Assembly: GCF_004114695.1 (NCBI RefSeq)
Contig: NZ_CP035310.1
Location: 496,001 to 560,000 of the forward strand
Direction of reading: 5' to 3'
DNA length: 64,000 bases
Source: Erythrobacter sp. HKB08
GTDB taxonomy: Bacteria; Pseudomonadota; Alphaproteobacteria; Sphingomonadales; Sphingomonadaceae
Part shown: positions 1 to 8,348 of the stretch, piece by piece
Position numbering within the stretch: the first letter of the stretch is position 1
Layout of the letters: each line of letters starts with the position of its first letter
The notes under the pieces: generated by a model
Databases searched by the model: none
Seen by the model: the letters and a program-made list of their open reading frames with translations, nothing else
Told to the model about the DNA's origin: nothing
Program-made: the position numbers and the translations under genes

Positions 1-1512
1 AGCCGCGTGTTCGTCTTCGGCCTGGAAGATGGCGCGGCAGTCGGCGACGGCGCTGCGATGGACGGCGCGCTCGCCGACAGCGACCTCATCGGCGACACTC
101 CGACCAAGCCGTTCGGCGGTGACGAGGAAATCGCCTGGGCGACCGATTCCTCCGGCATCTGGTTCGTTGCGCGCCGCGCCGGTGCCGACGAGCCGATGTC
201 GACCAATACCGAGATCTGGTGGAGCGCGCTCGATGCAGCCGCACCGGTCAACATCACGGCGGACAACCCCGCCTACGATACCGCGCCCACGCCCTCGCCC
301 GACGGCCGCTACCTCGCTTGGCTGGCCATGGCGCGGCCGAACTACGAATCCGACCGCCTGGTCGTGAAATTGCGCGACCTGCGCACCGGCGAAACGCGCG
401 CGCTGACCGAAAGCTTCGATCGCAGCTTCGGCTCGCTCGCCTGGACGCCGGATTCGCGCTGGATCGTCGCCACGGCGCAGGACGTGCTCGATACACCGGC
501 TTTCCGGATCGATCCGCGTAGCGGCAAGGTCGAGAAGCTCGACCTGATGGCCGGCAATGAAGCGCATATCGGCACGGTCACCCCGCTGCCGAACAAGCGC
601 CTGCTGTTCACTCGCGACGCGATCAGCAGCCCGCGCGAGCTGTTCCTGTCGACCAACTGGAAACAGGCCCGTCCGCTGACCGACATCGGCACCGCCATCC
701 TCGGCGAGCGCGCTTCGGTCGTGACCACGCGCTTCAATTTCCCGGGCGCGAATGGCGATACGGTATGGGGCCAGATCACCAAGCTCGAGGGCCATGAGGG
801 CCCGATGCCCGCGATCCTCTACGTCCACGGCGGCCCGCAAGGCTCGTTCAACGACGGCTGGTCGAGCCGCTGGAACCCGCGCGTCGTCGCGAGCCAGGGC
901 TATGCGGTCATCTCGGTCGATTTCCACGGCAGCACCGGATACGGGCAGGAATTCACCGACAGCATCAACCGCGACTGGGGCGGCAAGCCGCTCGAAGACC
1001 TCAAACTCGGCCTTGCCGCCGCGCTCGAGCTCGACCCGCAGATCGACGGCACGCGCGCCTGCGCCATGGGCGCGAGCTATGGCGGCTACATGATGAACTG
1101 GATCGCCGGCCAGTGGCCCGACCGGTTCGACTGCCTCGTCCAGCATGACGGCCTGTTCGACATGCGCAGCTTCTACTATTCGACCGAGGAACTGTGGTTC
1201 CCGCGCTGGGACTTCGGCGGCTCCTATGCCGAGCAGGCCGAACTCTACGAAAAGTGGAACCCGGTGAACCACGTCGACAAGTGGCAGACACCGATGCTGG
1301 TGATCACCGGCCAGAAGGACTTCCGCGTGCCCTATACGCAGGGCCTGCAGAGCTTCACCGTCCTGCAGGAGCGGAACATTCCTTCGCAGCTGCTGGTCTT
1401 CCCGGAAGAGAACCACTGGGTGCTCGGCGCGAAGAACTCGCTGCAGTGGCACAACACGGTCTTCGCCTGGCTCGACCGCTGGCTCAAGCAAGAGAAGCCC
1501 GCGGACGAGTGA
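1..1512 (+). CDS. S9 family (prolyl oligopeptidase-type) peptidase, C-terminal part
   Basis: The reading frame is open from the first base, so the gene begins upstream and only about 503 C-terminal residues are present; the family is usually 650-700 residues. The first part looks like beta-propeller blades ([10 protein letters not shown] and [10 protein letters not shown] are TolB/PD40-like repeats). The rest is the alpha/beta-hydrolase domain. The nucleophile serine lies in GASYGG (about 1072-1089), the acid in GQKDFRVP (about 1312-1335) and the histidine in PEENHW (about 1402-1419), so the triad is complete. The expected role is cleavage of short peptides, probably in the periplasm if the missing start encodes a signal peptide. 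The stop overlaps the start of the downstream ferredoxin by 4 bp, suggesting co-transcription. Confidence 0.9.
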   Translation, partial: SRVFVFGLEDGAAVGDGAAMDGALADSDLIGDTPTKPFGGDEEIAWATDSSGIWFVARRAGADEPMSTNTEIWWSALDAAAPVNITADNPAYDTAPTPSPDGRYLAWLAMARPNYESDRLVVKLRDLRTGETRALTESFDRSFGSLAWTPDSRWIVATAQDVLDTPAFRIDPRSGKVEKLDLMAGNEAHIGTVTPLPNKRLLFTRDAISSPRELFLSTNWKQARPLTDIGTAILGERASVVTTRFNFPGANGDTVWGQITKLEGHEGPMPAILYVHGGPQGSFNDGWSSRWNPRVVASQGYAVISVDFHGSTGYGQEFTDSINRDWGGKPLEDLKLGLAAALELDPQIDGTRACAMGASYGGYMMNWIAGQWPDRFDCLVQHDGLFDMRSFYYSTEELWFPRWDFGGSYAEQAELYEKWNPVNHVDKWQTPMLVITGQKDFRVPYTQGLQSFTVLQERNIPSQLLVFPEENHWVLGAKNSLQWHNTVFAWLDRWLKQEKPADE

Positions 1513-1901
1513 GCAAGGAGGCAAAGCTCCGCAAGGCACGCCGCGCGCTCGACAAGATCGGCGGTGAGTCGCTCGATCGCCACATCTTCCTGTGCGCGGT
1601 GTCGGAAAAGCAGAAATGCTGCCGCCGCGACGATGGCAAGCTCGCCTGGGGCTATCTGAAAACCCGCCTCAAGGAACTGGGGCTGGCCGGGCCGAAGCAG
1701 GACGATGGCTCGGGCGGCATCCAGCGTACCAAGGCGGATTGCCTGCAGGTCTGCGCGATGGGCCCGATCGCCGTCGTCTGGCCCGACGGTGTCTGGTACC
1801 ATAGCTGCTCGCCCGAGGTGCTCGAGCGGATCATCCAGGAGCACCTGATCGGCGGCAATCCGGTCGAGGATTATCGCCTGCGCGGTCCCGACGCCGCCTA
1901 G
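1509..1901 (+). CDS. (2Fe-2S) thioredoxin-like ferredoxin
   Basis: A 130-residue protein starting at GTG 1509, chosen because GTGA overlaps the upstream TGA stop. Four cysteines have the thioredoxin-like [2Fe-2S] ferredoxin layout: a first pair around [12 protein letters not shown], where a second adjacent Cys is also present, and a second pair in [10 protein letters not shown]. The C-terminal PDGVWYHSC is also typical of this family, in which a short electron-transfer protein carries one cluster. The redox partner cannot be told from the neighbours. The stop codon overlaps that of the convergent gene on the other strand. Confidence 0.82.
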   Translation: MSKEAKLRKARRALDKIGGESLDRHIFLCAVSEKQKCCRRDDGKLAWGYLKTRLKELGLAGPKQDDGSGGIQRTKADCLQVCAMGPIAVVWPDGVWYHSCSPEVLERIIQEHLIGGNPVEDYRLRGPDAA

Positions 1902-2191
1902 CGCCGATCCTCGTCTTCCATCAGGTCGGTCACGCTTTCGTCGTGGCCCGTCCCGCTGGAGAGGAAAATCAGCCCCATCAAACCTCCGGCAAGCAGCATC
2001 GAGAACCCGATGCCGAGCGCGATCGCGATGTAATAATGCACCGAGGCCTCGCTTTCGCCGTCGTAGAGCAGGGCGATCGCGAGCGCGACGACACCGATGG
2101 TCACCAGCAGCATGAAGCGCATGATCCGGCGATAGCGCGCCCAGGCGTATGCCGCGCTTTCCGGGTCGTCGAGGGGGGACTTGGGAATCAT
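1898..2191 (-). CDS. Small two-helix membrane protein of unknown function
   Basis: A 97-residue protein that I cannot assign to a function. The N-terminal 25 residues are polar, with an arginine-rich stretch ending in RYRRIM. Two hydrophobic segments follow (about 28-46 and 60-82), then an acidic tail ending EDEDRR. This predicts an inner-membrane protein with both ends on the same side. The start at 2191 is preferred because GAGG lies nine bases upstream; ATG codons at 2206 and 2212 are alternatives. Its stop overlaps the ferredoxin stop by four bases, so the two genes converge without a gap. Confidence 0.65.
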   Translation of the reverse strand: MIPKSPLDDPESAAYAWARYRRIMRFMLLVTIGVVALAIALLYDGESEASVHYYIAIALGIGFSMLLAGGLMGLIFLSSGTGHDESVTDLMEDEDRR

Positions 2192-2317
2192 TTCGGGCAG
2201 CCTCATGCGCATGTCGTTCGCCGCTTTCAACCCGCGATTGGACGCCGCGGGGCAGGCGGTTTGGGGAATCGGGCTTTCCGTGGCACAATCCGCGAAAGGG
2301 AAAGGAGGTCCCGCCAG

Positions 2318-2749
2318 ATGGAAATCGCCCAACTCATCGCCGGTCGCGCCAGCAGCGATGTCGTTACCTGCGAGGTCGACATGCCGGTCAGCCGCGTAAT
2401 CGCCATGCTTGCCGAGAAACGCATCGGGGCGATCCCGGTCATGCGGGCGGGGCAGGTTGCCGGGATCTTCTCCGAGCGCGACGTCGTCTACCGCATGGCG
2501 GACGAAGGCGCGGCTTTCCTCGAGAGGACCGTCGGCGAGGTGATGACCGCGCCTGCCATCACGGTCGAGACCCGCACGACCGTGCTCGAAGCGCTCGGCC
2601 TGATGACGCGGCGCCGCATCCGCCACCTTCCGGTGGTCGAAAACGGCCACATGCGCGGCTTCATCTCGATCGGCGATCTCGTGAAATCGCGTATCGACGA
2701 AGTCTCGCACGAGGCCGAAGCGCTGCGCGAATATATCCAGACCGCTTGA
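2318..2749 (+). CDS. CBS domain pair protein
   Basis: A 143-residue protein made of two CBS motifs (about residues 8-62 and 73-126). Features of the fold are visible in GAIPVM, GIFSERDVVYRM and the second copy HLPVVENG followed by GFISIGDLVK. Stand-alone CBS pairs bind adenosine nucleotides or related ligands and act as energy or ligand sensors; the partner is unknown here. The start is well supported by a perfect AAAGGAGGT at 2301-2309, nine bases upstream of ATG 2318. It is followed after 22 bp by the erpA-like gene. Confidence 0.88.
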   Translation: MEIAQLIAGRASSDVVTCEVDMPVSRVIAMLAEKRIGAIPVMRAGQVAGIFSERDVVYRMADEGAAFLERTVGEVMTAPAITVETRTTVLEALGLMTRRRIRHLPVVENGHMRGFISIGDLVKSRIDEVSHEAEALREYIQTA

Positions 2750-2771
2750 GGAGGCGCGCGGGCGCTCCTAA

Positions 2772-3110
2772 ATGGGCTGCATGGCCGAAGTGCTCACATT
2801 GACCGATGCCGCCGCAAAGCGCGTGGCGTGGATTGCCGAGAAGCAGGGCAAGCCCGCGATCCTGCGCCTGTCCGTCGAAGGCGGGGGCTGTTCGGGCTTC
2901 CAGTACAAGTTCGACCTCGCCGAAACGGCCGAGGGTGACGACGCGGTGAGCGAGACGGCCGGCGTGAAGCTGGTGGTCGATCCGGTCAGCCTCGACCTCG
3001 TCGGCGGAAGCGTGGTCGATTTCGTCGAATCGCTGGGCGGCGCGGCGTTCCGCGTCGAGAACCCCAATGCCGCCGCCGGCTGCGGCTGCGGCTCCAGCTT
3101 CGGTATCTAG
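2772..3110 (+). CDS. erpA: A-type iron-sulfur cluster carrier, ErpA-like
   Basis: A 112-residue HesB/IscA-family protein. The three cluster-ligating cysteines are present: one in GGGCSGFQY and two in the C-terminal GCGCGSSF. A-type carriers accept Fe-S clusters and hand them to apo-enzymes; ErpA is the form usually annotated when the gene stands apart from isc or suf operons, as here. ATG 2772 (MGCM) and ATG 2781 (MAEV) are both possible starts. The family normally begins close to the EVLTLTDAA segment, which favours 2781. The strong GAGGAGG at 2748-2754 is too far from either to decide. Confidence 0.85.
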   Translation: MGCMAEVLTLTDAAAKRVAWIAEKQGKPAILRLSVEGGGCSGFQYKFDLAETAEGDDAVSETAGVKLVVDPVSLDLVGGSVVDFVESLGGAAFRVENPNAAAGCGCGSSFGI

Positions 3111-3241
3111 TCATTCAAGTCTGACGAGGGCCGCAAGCGCGACCGCGGGCCGGCCGATCAGGCCGCCCCCGCGGAGGCATTTGCTCACCAAATAGGTCGC
3201 GAGCGCAAAAAGACTCTTAGACCCTCGTCGCTCGTTCAGGC

Positions 3242-4051
3242 ATGAAGCGGCGCATGAAGATCGCCACCTACAACATCAACGGGATCAAGGCCCGCCTGCC
3301 GCGCCTCAAGGAATGGCTCGAGGAAACGCGTCCGACAGTCGCCTGCCTGCAGGAAATCAAGTCGATGGACGAAAACTTCCCGGCCGGGGAATTCGAGGAG
3401 ATCGGCTACAAGGCGATCTGGCACGGTCAGAAGAGCTTCAACGGCGTTGCGATCCTCGTCGATGCGAATGTCGTACCCGATGGGCCGGTCGAAACGCAGC
3501 GCGGGCTCGGTATCGACGGCCCGAAAGAAGGCGAAGGCGAGCAGGCGCGCTATCTCGAAGCCGATGTGAACGGCGTGCGCATCGCCTGTATCTACCTGCC
3601 CAACGGCAATCCGCATCCGGGGCCGAAGTTCGACTACAAGCTCGCCTGGATGAAGCGCCTGCGCGAACGCATGGCCGAGCTATGGGCGCAGGAAATCCCG
3701 GCGGTCGTTGCCGGCGACTACAATGTCATCCCGGAAGACAAGGATGTCTGGTCGCCCAAGGCGATGGCATCCGATGCGCTGATGCAGCCGGAATCGCGCG
3801 ATGCCTATTTCCGCCTACTCGGCGACGGCTGGACCGATGCGGTCGATACGCTCAACCCGCGCGGCGGAGTGTGGACTTACTGGGATTACCAGGCCGGCGC
3901 ATGGCAGCGCGACCACGGCTTCCGCATCGACCACCTTCTGCTCAGCCCGGAACTGGCCGATCGCATGACCGCCGTCGGCGTCGACAAGGAATATCGCGGC
4001 CGCGAGAAAGCGAGCGATCACACGCCCGTCTGGGTCGAAATCGCCGGATAA
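3242..4051 (+). CDS. xthA: Exodeoxyribonuclease III
   Basis: A 269-residue protein of the exonuclease-endonuclease-phosphatase fold, the usual length for ExoIII/AP endonuclease. Metal and catalytic residues are visible in TYNINGIKARL, CLQEIK (metal-binding Glu), GDYNVIPE (Asp/Asn pair) and the C-terminal SDHTPVW (catalytic His). It repairs abasic sites and removes 3' blocking groups from DNA. The start may be 3242 (MKRRMK) or the internal ATG 3254 (MKIATYN), which matches where the family usually begins. A hairpin terminator follows the stop. Confidence 0.92.
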   Translation: MKRRMKIATYNINGIKARLPRLKEWLEETRPTVACLQEIKSMDENFPAGEFEEIGYKAIWHGQKSFNGVAILVDANVVPDGPVETQRGLGIDGPKEGEGEQARYLEADVNGVRIACIYLPNGNPHPGPKFDYKLAWMKRLRERMAELWAQEIPAVVAGDYNVIPEDKDVWSPKAMASDALMQPESRDAYFRLLGDGWTDAVDTLNPRGGVWTYWDYQAGAWQRDHGFRIDHLLLSPELADRMTAVGVDKEYRGREKASDHTPVWVEIAG

Positions 4052-4058
4052 CGGAAAA

Positions 4059-4090
4059 CGGGCCCCGCTCCGGTTGGGGAGCGAGGCCCG
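4059..4090. terminator. Hairpin terminator between convergent genes
   Basis: CGGGCC (4059-4064) pairs with GGCCCG (4085-4090), and inside it GCTCC (4067-4071) pairs with GGAGC (4078-4082), leaving a six-base loop. The stem lies just after the xthA stop and 24 bases before the stop of the convergent cell-wall hydrolase gene, so it could serve both. A-rich bases (GGAAAA) stand on the left, giving a short U-tract only for the minus-strand transcript. Confidence 0.55.
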
Positions 4091-4114
4091 TATCTGGTCC
4101 CGTCCAGGGGCCGG

Positions 4115-4774
4115 TTACCGGTAGAAGGTGTGCGTCTTGATCGTCGCGCGCGCCTGCTTCGTGCGGGCCCAGCGCGGGCTCACGTAGTTGGCGTGGAAAT
4201 AGAGCGAATCCTTCGCTTCGCTGTCCCACAGCCCTTCGTGCGCGATGCGTGCAATCTTCTTCGCGCGCTGCCACGCGTCGGTCGAGCGCGCGATGTTCGG
4301 CATGCGGCCGCCGCGGATGAAGGAGAACTGCTTGCGCTGGTGAACGACACCGCAATAGCTTTCCGGGAACACATCCGATTCAGCACGGTTGATGACCACC
4401 TGCGCAACGGCCAGCTGGCCTGCGAGCGGTTCGCCGCGCGATTCGAAATATACGGTGCCGGCAAGGCATTCCATTTCGCGCGAAAGCGACTGCGGGGCGT
4501 CGATCTGGGACACGAGCTCGTGCAGCGAATCCGCCTGGGGGGCGTCGCTTGCCTCGGTTGCGTCCTGTGAATTCGTTTCGGTTTCGTCCGGGAGCGGCTG
4601 GACCACTTCTTCCGAGACAAATGCGGGCACGACCTCTGCGGTCGCCTGTGCCTCGACTGCTTCCTGTTCGATCGCCGCCTGGGCGTTCGCGCCGGAAATC
4701 TCCGCGCTGGCAATCCCGGCAATGAGGGTCGCACCAATTGCGACCGCGCCGGTGAGGTGGGTCTTACGACTCAT
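4115..4774 (-). CDS. SleB-like cell wall hydrolase (secreted)
   Basis: A 219-residue protein. It starts with a signal peptide (MSRKTHLTG followed by a hydrophobic run ending near AGIASA). A low-complexity acidic linker runs from about 30 to 95. The C-terminal 120 residues match the SleB/CwlJ hydrolase family (Hydrolase_2): the catalytic-type glutamate in TVYFESRGEP, AQVVINR, and the closing FHANYVSPRW. The predicted role is lytic cleavage of peptidoglycan in the periplasm, usually in cell-wall turnover or division in non-spore formers. The ATG at 4774 starts the signal peptide directly. About 200 bp upstream to 4980 hold no recognisable gene. Confidence 0.88.
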   Translation of the reverse strand: MSRKTHLTGAVAIGATLIAGIASAEISGANAQAAIEQEAVEAQATAEVVPAFVSEEVVQPLPDETETNSQDATEASDAPQADSLHELVSQIDAPQSLSREMECLAGTVYFESRGEPLAGQLAVAQVVINRAESDVFPESYCGVVHQRKQFSFIRGGRMPNIARSTDAWQRAKKIARIAHEGLWDSEAKDSLYFHANYVSPRWARTKQARATIKTHTFYR

Positions 4775-4980
4775 CGTACCTGGTCATTGAGCGGTGAACA
4801 GACACTGGCGCAGGCTGGAACCCGGTTCGCGTTGATTGCGATAAGGAAAGTTGGGTTCGATTGCAGCCTGCCGGCTGTTCCCCGTCTGCGTGCTAGCCGA
4901 GCGACCGAATTGCCGCCCGAACCGCCTGCGCACTCGGTTCGTCGAGGCGGCCAAATAGTTTCAATTGAAATTAAGTCAAG

Positions 4981-5316
4981 TCAGTCATGCTGCACTGCGA
5001 CAAAACGTTCCGCATCCGCGACATCCAGCTCCACGATCCATAGATCGCTGTCCTGCGCACTGCGCTTGGCGATATATTCGTTGAATTCCTGTGGTTTTTC
5101 AGCGTCCTGCTCGCGCGTAAGGACGAATTTTCGCGACCCGTCGAGCTGCGGCATGCGCTCGTAAAGCCTTGCATTCGTGCCATTTTGCAACGTCACGATT
5201 AATATCGTGCCGGCATCGCGTTCACCCTTTGCGAGAACGGTCGCGAAACCCCCTGCAGCCTGCACCGCGCGAATCAGGCCGTTTACCTCGATATGGGCGG
5301 GAAGACGCTCGTCCAC
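4981..5316 (-). CDS. DUF1491 family protein
   Basis: A 111-residue protein beginning at GTG 5316 (VDERLPAH). This start lies 11 bases after the stop of the thioesterase gene and fits the family, which begins with a short RLPAH-type segment. The conserved core GGFATVLAKGERDAG, ARLYERMPQ and DLWIVELDV is what I recognise as DUF1491, a family found mainly in alphaproteobacteria without a known function. The open frame extends further upstream to 5481, but that part is the shadow of the thioesterase gene. It is probably the last gene of the ptsN-thioesterase-DUF1491 unit. Confidence 0.75.
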   Translation of the reverse strand: MDERLPAHIEVNGLIRAVQAAGGFATVLAKGERDAGTILIVTLQNGTNARLYERMPQLDGSRKFVLTREQDAEKPQEFNEYIAKRSAQDSDLWIVELDVADAERFVAVQHD

Positions 5317-5326
5317 CGGCGGCGCT

Positions 5327-5806
5327 TCAGTCGAACTGGTAGCCGGGCAGGCCGGAGAGCGGGATGTGCGAGCGCATGAAGGTGCCCGTGCCGCGGCCGA
5401 TCTCATCGCCCTCGGCATCGACCAGCCGCGATTCGGCGACGAAGACCCGGCGCTTGCCGCTGATCCACTGCCCTTCCGCAACGACCTCGCCCTCGCGCAC
5501 CGGCTTGGTGAAATGGAGGTTGAAGGAGGTGGTCAGCAGGAAGCGATCGGTCACCAGCGTGTTGGCGGCGTAGAAGGCCGCATCGTCGAGCATCTTGAAA
5601 TAGATCGTCCCATGCGCGGCGCCTGCCGCGTGGAACGACTGCGGGGTAACCTTGAAAACCAGCCGCGATTTGCCGCGAGCGGTGATCTCGAGCTTTGAAT
5701 CGAACAGGTCGTTGACCGGCGCGGAGGCGTAGAGCTTCTCCAGCGCCCGAAAGTGGAGCTCGGCTCCGGTGGCGGGATCGTCAGGCGACGTCACGGTCCG
5801 AAACAT
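5327..5806 (-). CDS. PaaI-like hotdog-fold thioesterase
   Basis: A 159-residue single hotdog domain. The central helix and turn AHGTIYFKMLDDAAF resembles the HGG...D active-site region of PaaI-type acyl-CoA thioesterases, with AHGT replacing the usual HGG. The following strands (FLLTTSFNLHFTKPV, RRVFVAESRLVD) fit the fold. It should hydrolyse an acyl-CoA thioester in the cytoplasm; the substrate is unknown. The first 26 bp overlap the end of ptsN, which argues for translational coupling. Confidence 0.8.
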   Translation of the reverse strand: MFRTVTSPDDPATGAELHFRALEKLYASAPVNDLFDSKLEITARGKSRLVFKVTPQSFHAAGAAHGTIYFKMLDDAAFYAANTLVTDRFLLTTSFNLHFTKPVREGEVVAEGQWISGKRRVFVAESRLVDAEGDEIGRGTGTFMRSHIPLSGLPGYQFD

Positions 5807-6242
5807 TTGTCAGCAGGGCGAAGAGCGCCTCCGGGCTGGTCGCATCGGACAGCGCCTGGTGCGTCGCCTCGTCGCGCACGAGGCGCGAGATCGCGGCCAG
5901 TGCATGGAGGTGGCCGACGCCCGCATTCTCGGGAGAGAGCAGGCCGAAGACGAGATCGACCGACATGCCGTCCGCCGCAGCGAAATCGACCGGGGTCTCG
6001 AGCTTGAGCAGGACTGCCACCGGCCGGTTCAAACCTTCGATGCGCGCATGGGGAATCGCTACGCCGCGCCCGAATCCGGTGCTGCCCAGCGCCTCGCGCT
6101 CCTGTAGCGATTCGAGAACCGCGTCGCGGTCCACCGCATAGTTCCGCGCGAACATGTCGGCGAGAATCTCGAGTATCGACTGCTTGTTGGTGGCCGACCC
6201 CATGCACACGGCATCGGGAAGAAGTCGGAAGTAGGCGTCCAT
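5781..6242 (-). CDS. ptsN: PTS IIA-like nitrogen regulatory protein PtsN
   Basis: A 153-residue EIIA domain of the fructose/nitrogen type. The phosphorylated histidine is His65 in GRGVAIPHARI. FGLLSPENAGVGHLHALA is the usual second active-site histidine region. PtsN takes phosphate from NPr (PtsO) and regulates potassium transport, stringent response and carbon/nitrogen balance in proteobacteria rather than transporting sugar. It lies downstream of hpf, as in the widely conserved rpoN-hpf-ptsN order, although rpoN is not in this window. It overlaps the next gene by 26 bp. Confidence 0.9.
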   Translation of the reverse strand: MDAYFRLLPDAVCMGSATNKQSILEILADMFARNYAVDRDAVLESLQEREALGSTGFGRGVAIPHARIEGLNRPVAVLLKLETPVDFAAADGMSVDLVFGLLSPENAGVGHLHALAAISRLVRDEATHQALSDATSPEALFALLTNVSDRDVA

Positions 6243-6360
6243 GATTTAGTCTTACGATCCAGTCACTTGGCCCGTCTTGCGCGAGCTTAGCATGCGTCCC
6301 AATTGGAATGGAATACCGGGTGGCCTCGGCCCCCTGCTCCCGGTCGATCCATCCGGTGGA

Positions 6361-6390
6361 AGCCCGCGACGCCGTAGCGTCAGCGGGGCT
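6361..6390 (-). terminator. Imperfect hairpin just after hpf
   Basis: AGCCCGC-GACGC (6361-6372) can pair with GCGTC-A-GCGGGGCT (6377-6390) around a CGTA loop, directly at the hpf stop codon on the minus strand. There is no T-tract after it, so it may be a 3' stabilising hairpin or a weak terminator that lets ptsN be read through. Confidence 0.4.
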
Positions 6391-6953
6391 CAATGCGGTT
6401 CGACCCAGCCGATCGATCCGTCGTGGCGGCGGTAGACCATATTGTGCCTGCCAGTGCCAGCATTTTTGAAAAACAGTGCATTCGTATTGCGCAAATCGAG
6501 CATCATCACCGCATCGGCAACGCTCGCTTCGGGGATGTCGACCTTGGTCTCCGCAATGATCGGCGGTGCGTCGGGCGCTTCTTCCGTCTCGACCTCTTCG
6601 GCGGCGAAAATGGTATAGGCTGCCTCTTCCTCGCGCGCGGCATGATCGGCCTGTTCGTGGCGATCCTTGAGGCGGCGCTTGTAGCGGCGCAGCTGCTTGT
6701 CGATCTTGGCCGCAGCCTGGTCGAGCGCCTGGTGCGCATCATGCGCCTCGGCATGGCCCTTCACGATAGTGCCCTGCATCACATGGGTGACGATATCGCA
6801 GCTGAACGCGCCTGCCGGAGCCTTGCCGAACGTCACATGCGAGGAGATCGCGCGGTTGAAGTACTTCTCGACGATACCGTTGAGACGGTCGGACGCATGC
6901 TCCTGAAGGGCCGTGCCCGTTTCGACCTGGTGGCCCGAAATGCGGATATCCAT
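6390..6953 (-). CDS. hpf: Ribosome hibernation promoting factor, long form
   Basis: A 187-residue protein. Residues 1-100 are the ribosome-binding HPF/YfiA domain (MDIRISGHQVETG, HVTFGK, AHDAHQALDQAAAKIDKQLRRYK). After an acidic linker, residues 130-187 form the C-terminal dimerisation domain (DAVMMLDLRNTNALFFKN, NMVYRRHDGSIGWVEP). Long HPF pairs 70S ribosomes into inactive 100S particles in stationary phase. It sits between dnaQ and ptsN on the same strand. Confidence 0.92.
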   Translation of the reverse strand: MDIRISGHQVETGTALQEHASDRLNGIVEKYFNRAISSHVTFGKAPAGAFSCDIVTHVMQGTIVKGHAEAHDAHQALDQAAAKIDKQLRRYKRRLKDRHEQADHAAREEEAAYTIFAAEEVETEEAPDAPPIIAETKVDIPEASVADAVMMLDLRNTNALFFKNAGTGRHNMVYRRHDGSIGWVEPH

Positions 6954-6994
6954 AGTCGCTCCTCTTGTAGTCCTGTCCTGTCGGCGATCCCGTC

Positions 6995-7681
6995 TCAGTC
7001 ACTCCAGATCGGTGACTCCATTTTCTTGATAAACGCCTGATGCCGCTCCAGTTCCTCTGCGGATGCGGAATGGGGGCGCGGCGCCCTGAATGTGCGTTCG
7101 ATGCGCGTGGTGACCGAAGTGATCTCCTGCGTCACCTCGATCGTCTCGGCAGCGAGTTCGAGGCCGATCTGCCGCCCGCCGGTCAATTCGACATAGACCT
7201 GTGCGAGCAATTCGGCGTCGAGCAGCGCGCCGTGCTTCACGCGGTGGCTGCGATCGATCCCGTAGCGGGTGCACAGCGCATCGAGCGAAAGCTTCGCGCC
7301 GGGATGGCGCTTCTTCGCGATTGCGACGGTATCGACCATCCGGTCGAGCGAGATCGGCTCGCGCTCGATCAGGGCGAGCTCGTTGTTGAGGAAGCCGAAG
7401 TCGAAGCCCGCATTATGCGCAACCAGCGGCGCATCGCCGAGAAAGGCGAGCAGTTCGTCCGCCAGTTCGGCGAACAGCGGCTTGTCGGACAGGAAGGCGC
7501 TCGACAGGCCGTGCACGGCCTCGGCGCCTGCGGGCATGTCGCGCTGCGGATTGAAATAGGCGTGGTAGGTTTCGCCGGTCGCCACCCGGTTGACCATTTC
7601 GACGCAGCCGATTTCGACCATCCGGTCGCCCGTCTTGGGGTCGAGGCCGGTGGTTTCCGTGTCGAAAACAATTTCACGCAT
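6995..7681 (-). CDS. dnaQ: DNA polymerase III subunit epsilon (proofreading exonuclease)
   Basis: A 228-residue DEDDh exonuclease. Exo I is FDTETTGLDP at the N-terminus, Exo II is VAHNAGFDFGFLNNEL, and Exo III is HGALLDAELLAQVY with HRVKHGALLD carrying the active histidine. It supplies 3'-5' proofreading to the replicative polymerase. Length and motifs match the family. The gene lies 61 bp after coaE and next to the predicted origin, in the ppsR-maf-aroE-coaE-dnaQ order common in alphaproteobacteria. Confidence 0.94.
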   Translation of the reverse strand: MREIVFDTETTGLDPKTGDRMVEIGCVEMVNRVATGETYHAYFNPQRDMPAGAEAVHGLSSAFLSDKPLFAELADELLAFLGDAPLVAHNAGFDFGFLNNELALIEREPISLDRMVDTVAIAKKRHPGAKLSLDALCTRYGIDRSHRVKHGALLDAELLAQVYVELTGGRQIGLELAAETIEVTQEITSVTTRIERTFRAPRPHSASAEELERHQAFIKKMESPIWSD

Positions 7682-7742
7682 TGGTCAGGTTATCGGACTC
7701 AAATGCGCGTCGCACAAGGGGCCTGAAATCAATTTTTGCGCA

Positions 7743-8348
7743 TCAATCCTTGCGCGGCGCTTCGGCCAGCTTCGGAATGAGGTTGTGCACCTGTGCCTCG
7801 GTTTCATGGAGCGCGAGACCGGTATCGATCACATGGTCGGCCCGCGCGCGCTTTTCCGCGTCGGGCACCTGGAGCGAGAGGATGTGCGCGAATTTCTCCG
7901 GCGTCATGTTCTCGCGTGCAAGGACGCGCTCGCGCTGGACCTCTGCAGGCGCTGATACCACGACGACGCTATCGACCGCCTCGTGTCCGCCCTTCTCGAA
8001 CAGGAGGGGGATGTCGAACACGACGATTGGCGCACCAGCGTGCTCGATCAAAAATGCCTCGCGCTTGCGGGCGACGGCGGGGTGGACGATCGCTTCGAGC
8101 CGGGCGAGGGCGGTCTTGTCGCCGAACACCAGCTTGCCCAGCGCATCGCGCTCGACCCCGTTCGGGCCGGTCGATCCGGGAAACTCGGCCTCGATCGCAT
8201 CGATCAGCTCGCCGCCTGCGCCCTGCATCGCGCGCACTTCGGCATCGGCATCGAACACGGGGACGCCGGCGCGCTCGAACATCTCGGCGACGGTCGACTT
8301 GCCCATGCCGATCGAGCCGGTGAGGCCGATAATGCGCGGTCTGGTCAT
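7743..8348 (-). CDS. coaE: Dephospho-CoA kinase
   Basis: A 201-residue P-loop kinase. IGLTGSIGMGKSTV near the N-terminus is the Walker A motif, VFDADAEVR is the CoA-binding aspartate region, and PLLFEKGG is the conserved lid segment. It catalyses ATP + dephospho-CoA to CoA + ADP, the last step of CoA synthesis. The start at 8348 overlaps the aroE stop by 4 bp, so the two are translationally coupled. Confidence 0.94.
   Translation of the reverse strand: MTRPRIIGLTGSIGMGKSTVAEMFERAGVPVFDADAEVRAMQGAGGELIDAIEAEFPGSTGPNGVERDALGKLVFGDKTALARLEAIVHPAVARKREAFLIEHAGAPIVVFDIPLLFEKGGHEAVDSVVVVSAPAEVQRERVLARENMTPEKFAHILSLQVPDAEKRARADHVIDTGLALHETEAQVHNLIPKLAEAPRKD

Noticed and set aside
4775-4980. Possible small gene or RNA in the 206-bp gap
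   Set aside because: No start with a ribosome binding site, no stable conserved-looking hairpin and no tRNA features were seen.
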